In this document: piece after piece, positions 5,979 to 6,549 of the stretch
Numbering within the stretch: the first letter of the stretch is position 1
Layout of the letters: each line of letters starts with the position of its first letter
Origin: Actinomycetes bacterium
Lineage (GTDB): Bacteria > Actinomycetota > Actinomycetes > Actinomycetales > Actinomycetaceae
Length of the DNA stretch: 6,549 bases
Direction: 5' to 3'
Assembly (NCBI GenBank): GCA_023387755.1
Contig: JAEWHO010000068.1
Coordinates: 1-6,549 of the forward strand
Made by a program: the position numbers and the translations under genes
Notes under the pieces: model-generated
Seen by the model: the letters and a program-made list of their open reading frames with translations, nothing else
What the model was told of the DNA's origin: nothing
Databases searched by the model: none

Positions 5979-6549
5979 TTAGCTGACCACCTCTTGGCCG
6001 GGCTCGGCACGTTCAGCCATCCCCAGGGCAATTTCCATAATGACGTCCTCGGTCATCATCTCGTTCGGGAATACGTCGAAGAGTGCCTTGTCGCGCACAA
6101 TACCGATCCGGTGGCACTGCGCAATCAACTCAGTCATATCCGAGGTAACGAGAATAATGGCCTTGCCTTCGGCCAGTAGCTCATCCATAAACGAATAGAT
6201 GAGGTCACGAGCCACCACGTCAATACCGCAGGTGGGGTGGTTGAGAACCAGGACGTCGCAGTCAGAGTGCAGCCACCGCAACAGCGCTACCTTCTGCTTG
6301 TCACCGCCGGACAATTCAGACATATTCTGATCCAAATTGGCTGCCCGAATGCGGAAGTCTGCAATGGTCTGAACTACCTGCCGTAGACGCTTAATGTCAC
6401 CGGCTAACGTTGTAGCGCTATCAGCCCCAACAAGTGACTGGCCGAGCGCGTCGTCGTCACCGACCCCAAGTTCATCTTTGCGGTCGGAAAGATAGCCGAT
6501 CCCCTTCTCCTGCGCCTGTGCTACCGAACCGAACCAGACAGACTCTCCC
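5979..6549 (-). CDS. sugar ABC ATPase C-terminal domain, degenerate Walker B (partial)
   Basis: The frame is open to the window edge; 189 C-terminal residues are present and the start lies outside. Family members of the RbsA/MglA/XylG type are about 500 residues with two nucleotide-binding domains, and this is the second. Evidence in fragment numbering: 'GIGYLSDRKDELGV' (16-29, the family's YLSEDRK box), 'IRAANLDQNMSELSGGDKQKVALLRWL' with the ABC signature LSGGDKQ (79-85), 'GIDVVAR' D-loop (108-114), and 'AIILVTSD' (130-137), where this family has Ser/Thr instead of the switch His. The Walker B region is 'DVLVLNHPTCGID' where relatives have 'DVLILDEPTRGID': Asp to Asn (103) and catalytic Glu to His (104). 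ATP hydrolysis at this site should be impaired. It would normally energise uptake of a monosaccharide with a permease and a binding protein, none of which is visible here. The stop lies 2 bp before the roadblock gene. Confidence 0.88.
   Translation of the reverse strand, partial: GESVWFGSVAQAQEKGIGYLSDRKDELGVGDDDALGQSLVGADSATTLAGDIKRLRQVVQTIADFRIRAANLDQNMSELSGGDKQKVALLRWLHSDCDVLVLNHPTCGIDVVARDLIYSFMDELLAEGKAIILVTSDMTELIAQCHRIGIVRDKALFDVFPNEMMTEDVIMEIALGMAERAEPGQEVVS

Noticed and set aside
5979..6335. Start of the ABC ATPase at 6335 as a complete 118-residue protein
   Set aside because: That codon is an internal TTG. The frame remains open to the window edge and carries further family residues (YLSDRKDELGV), so the gene is a partial larger protein.

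Overview
The window looks like chromosomal DNA from a GC-rich Gram-positive, most likely an actinobacterium (Actinomycetota). The reasons are GC-biased codon third positions, a GTG start, a small 'MCRPVTC' type Cys-rich protein, a DUF418 membrane protein, a roadblock/LC7 protein with a long disordered N-terminus, and a GC-rich CsoR-type operator. The genus cannot be set from this stretch alone. Every gene supported here lies on the minus strand, so transcription runs from high to low coordinates.

Right-hand unit (6549 down to about 5033). The C-terminal part of a RbsA/MglA/XylG-type sugar ABC ATPase enters from beyond the window edge. It is followed after 2 bp by a 294-residue roadblock/LC7 protein, and a perfect 15-bp stem with a T-tract closes the unit. 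Two points stand out. The ABC domain has Asn-His where the Walker B Asp and catalytic Glu should be. The roadblock gene has a strong internal ribosome binding site and ATG exactly at the boundary between its disordered N-terminus and its roadblock domain.

Central control region (about 4916-5033). A minus-strand promoter (TTGCAT, 17 bp, TATTCT) has a perfect 7-2-7 palindrome, ATACCCC-CC-GGGGTAT, in its spacer and -10 element. This is what a CsoR/CstR/FrmR-family operator (copper, persulfide, nickel or formaldehyde sensing) looks like. It drives a 53-residue Cys-rich protein that is too short for routine ORF calling.

Left-hand run (4915 down to 19). After the Cys-rich protein and a REP-like hairpin come a GT4 glycosyltransferase, a four-helix membrane protein with a CPVCN motif, a DUF418 membrane protein, a short-chain dehydrogenase and an ATP-grasp ligase. 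The gaps are 74, 33, 78, 59 and 57 bp. This could be one long transcript or several short ones: the hairpin, a possible promoter before the DUF418 gene and a possible leaderless promoter before the ATP-grasp gene all argue for internal breaks. No single pathway joins these genes convincingly. The most concrete functional link is between the CsoR-like operator and the Cys-rich protein next to it. No RNA genes, CRISPR arrays or transposase genes were seen, and no gene-free stretch exceeds about 180 bp.
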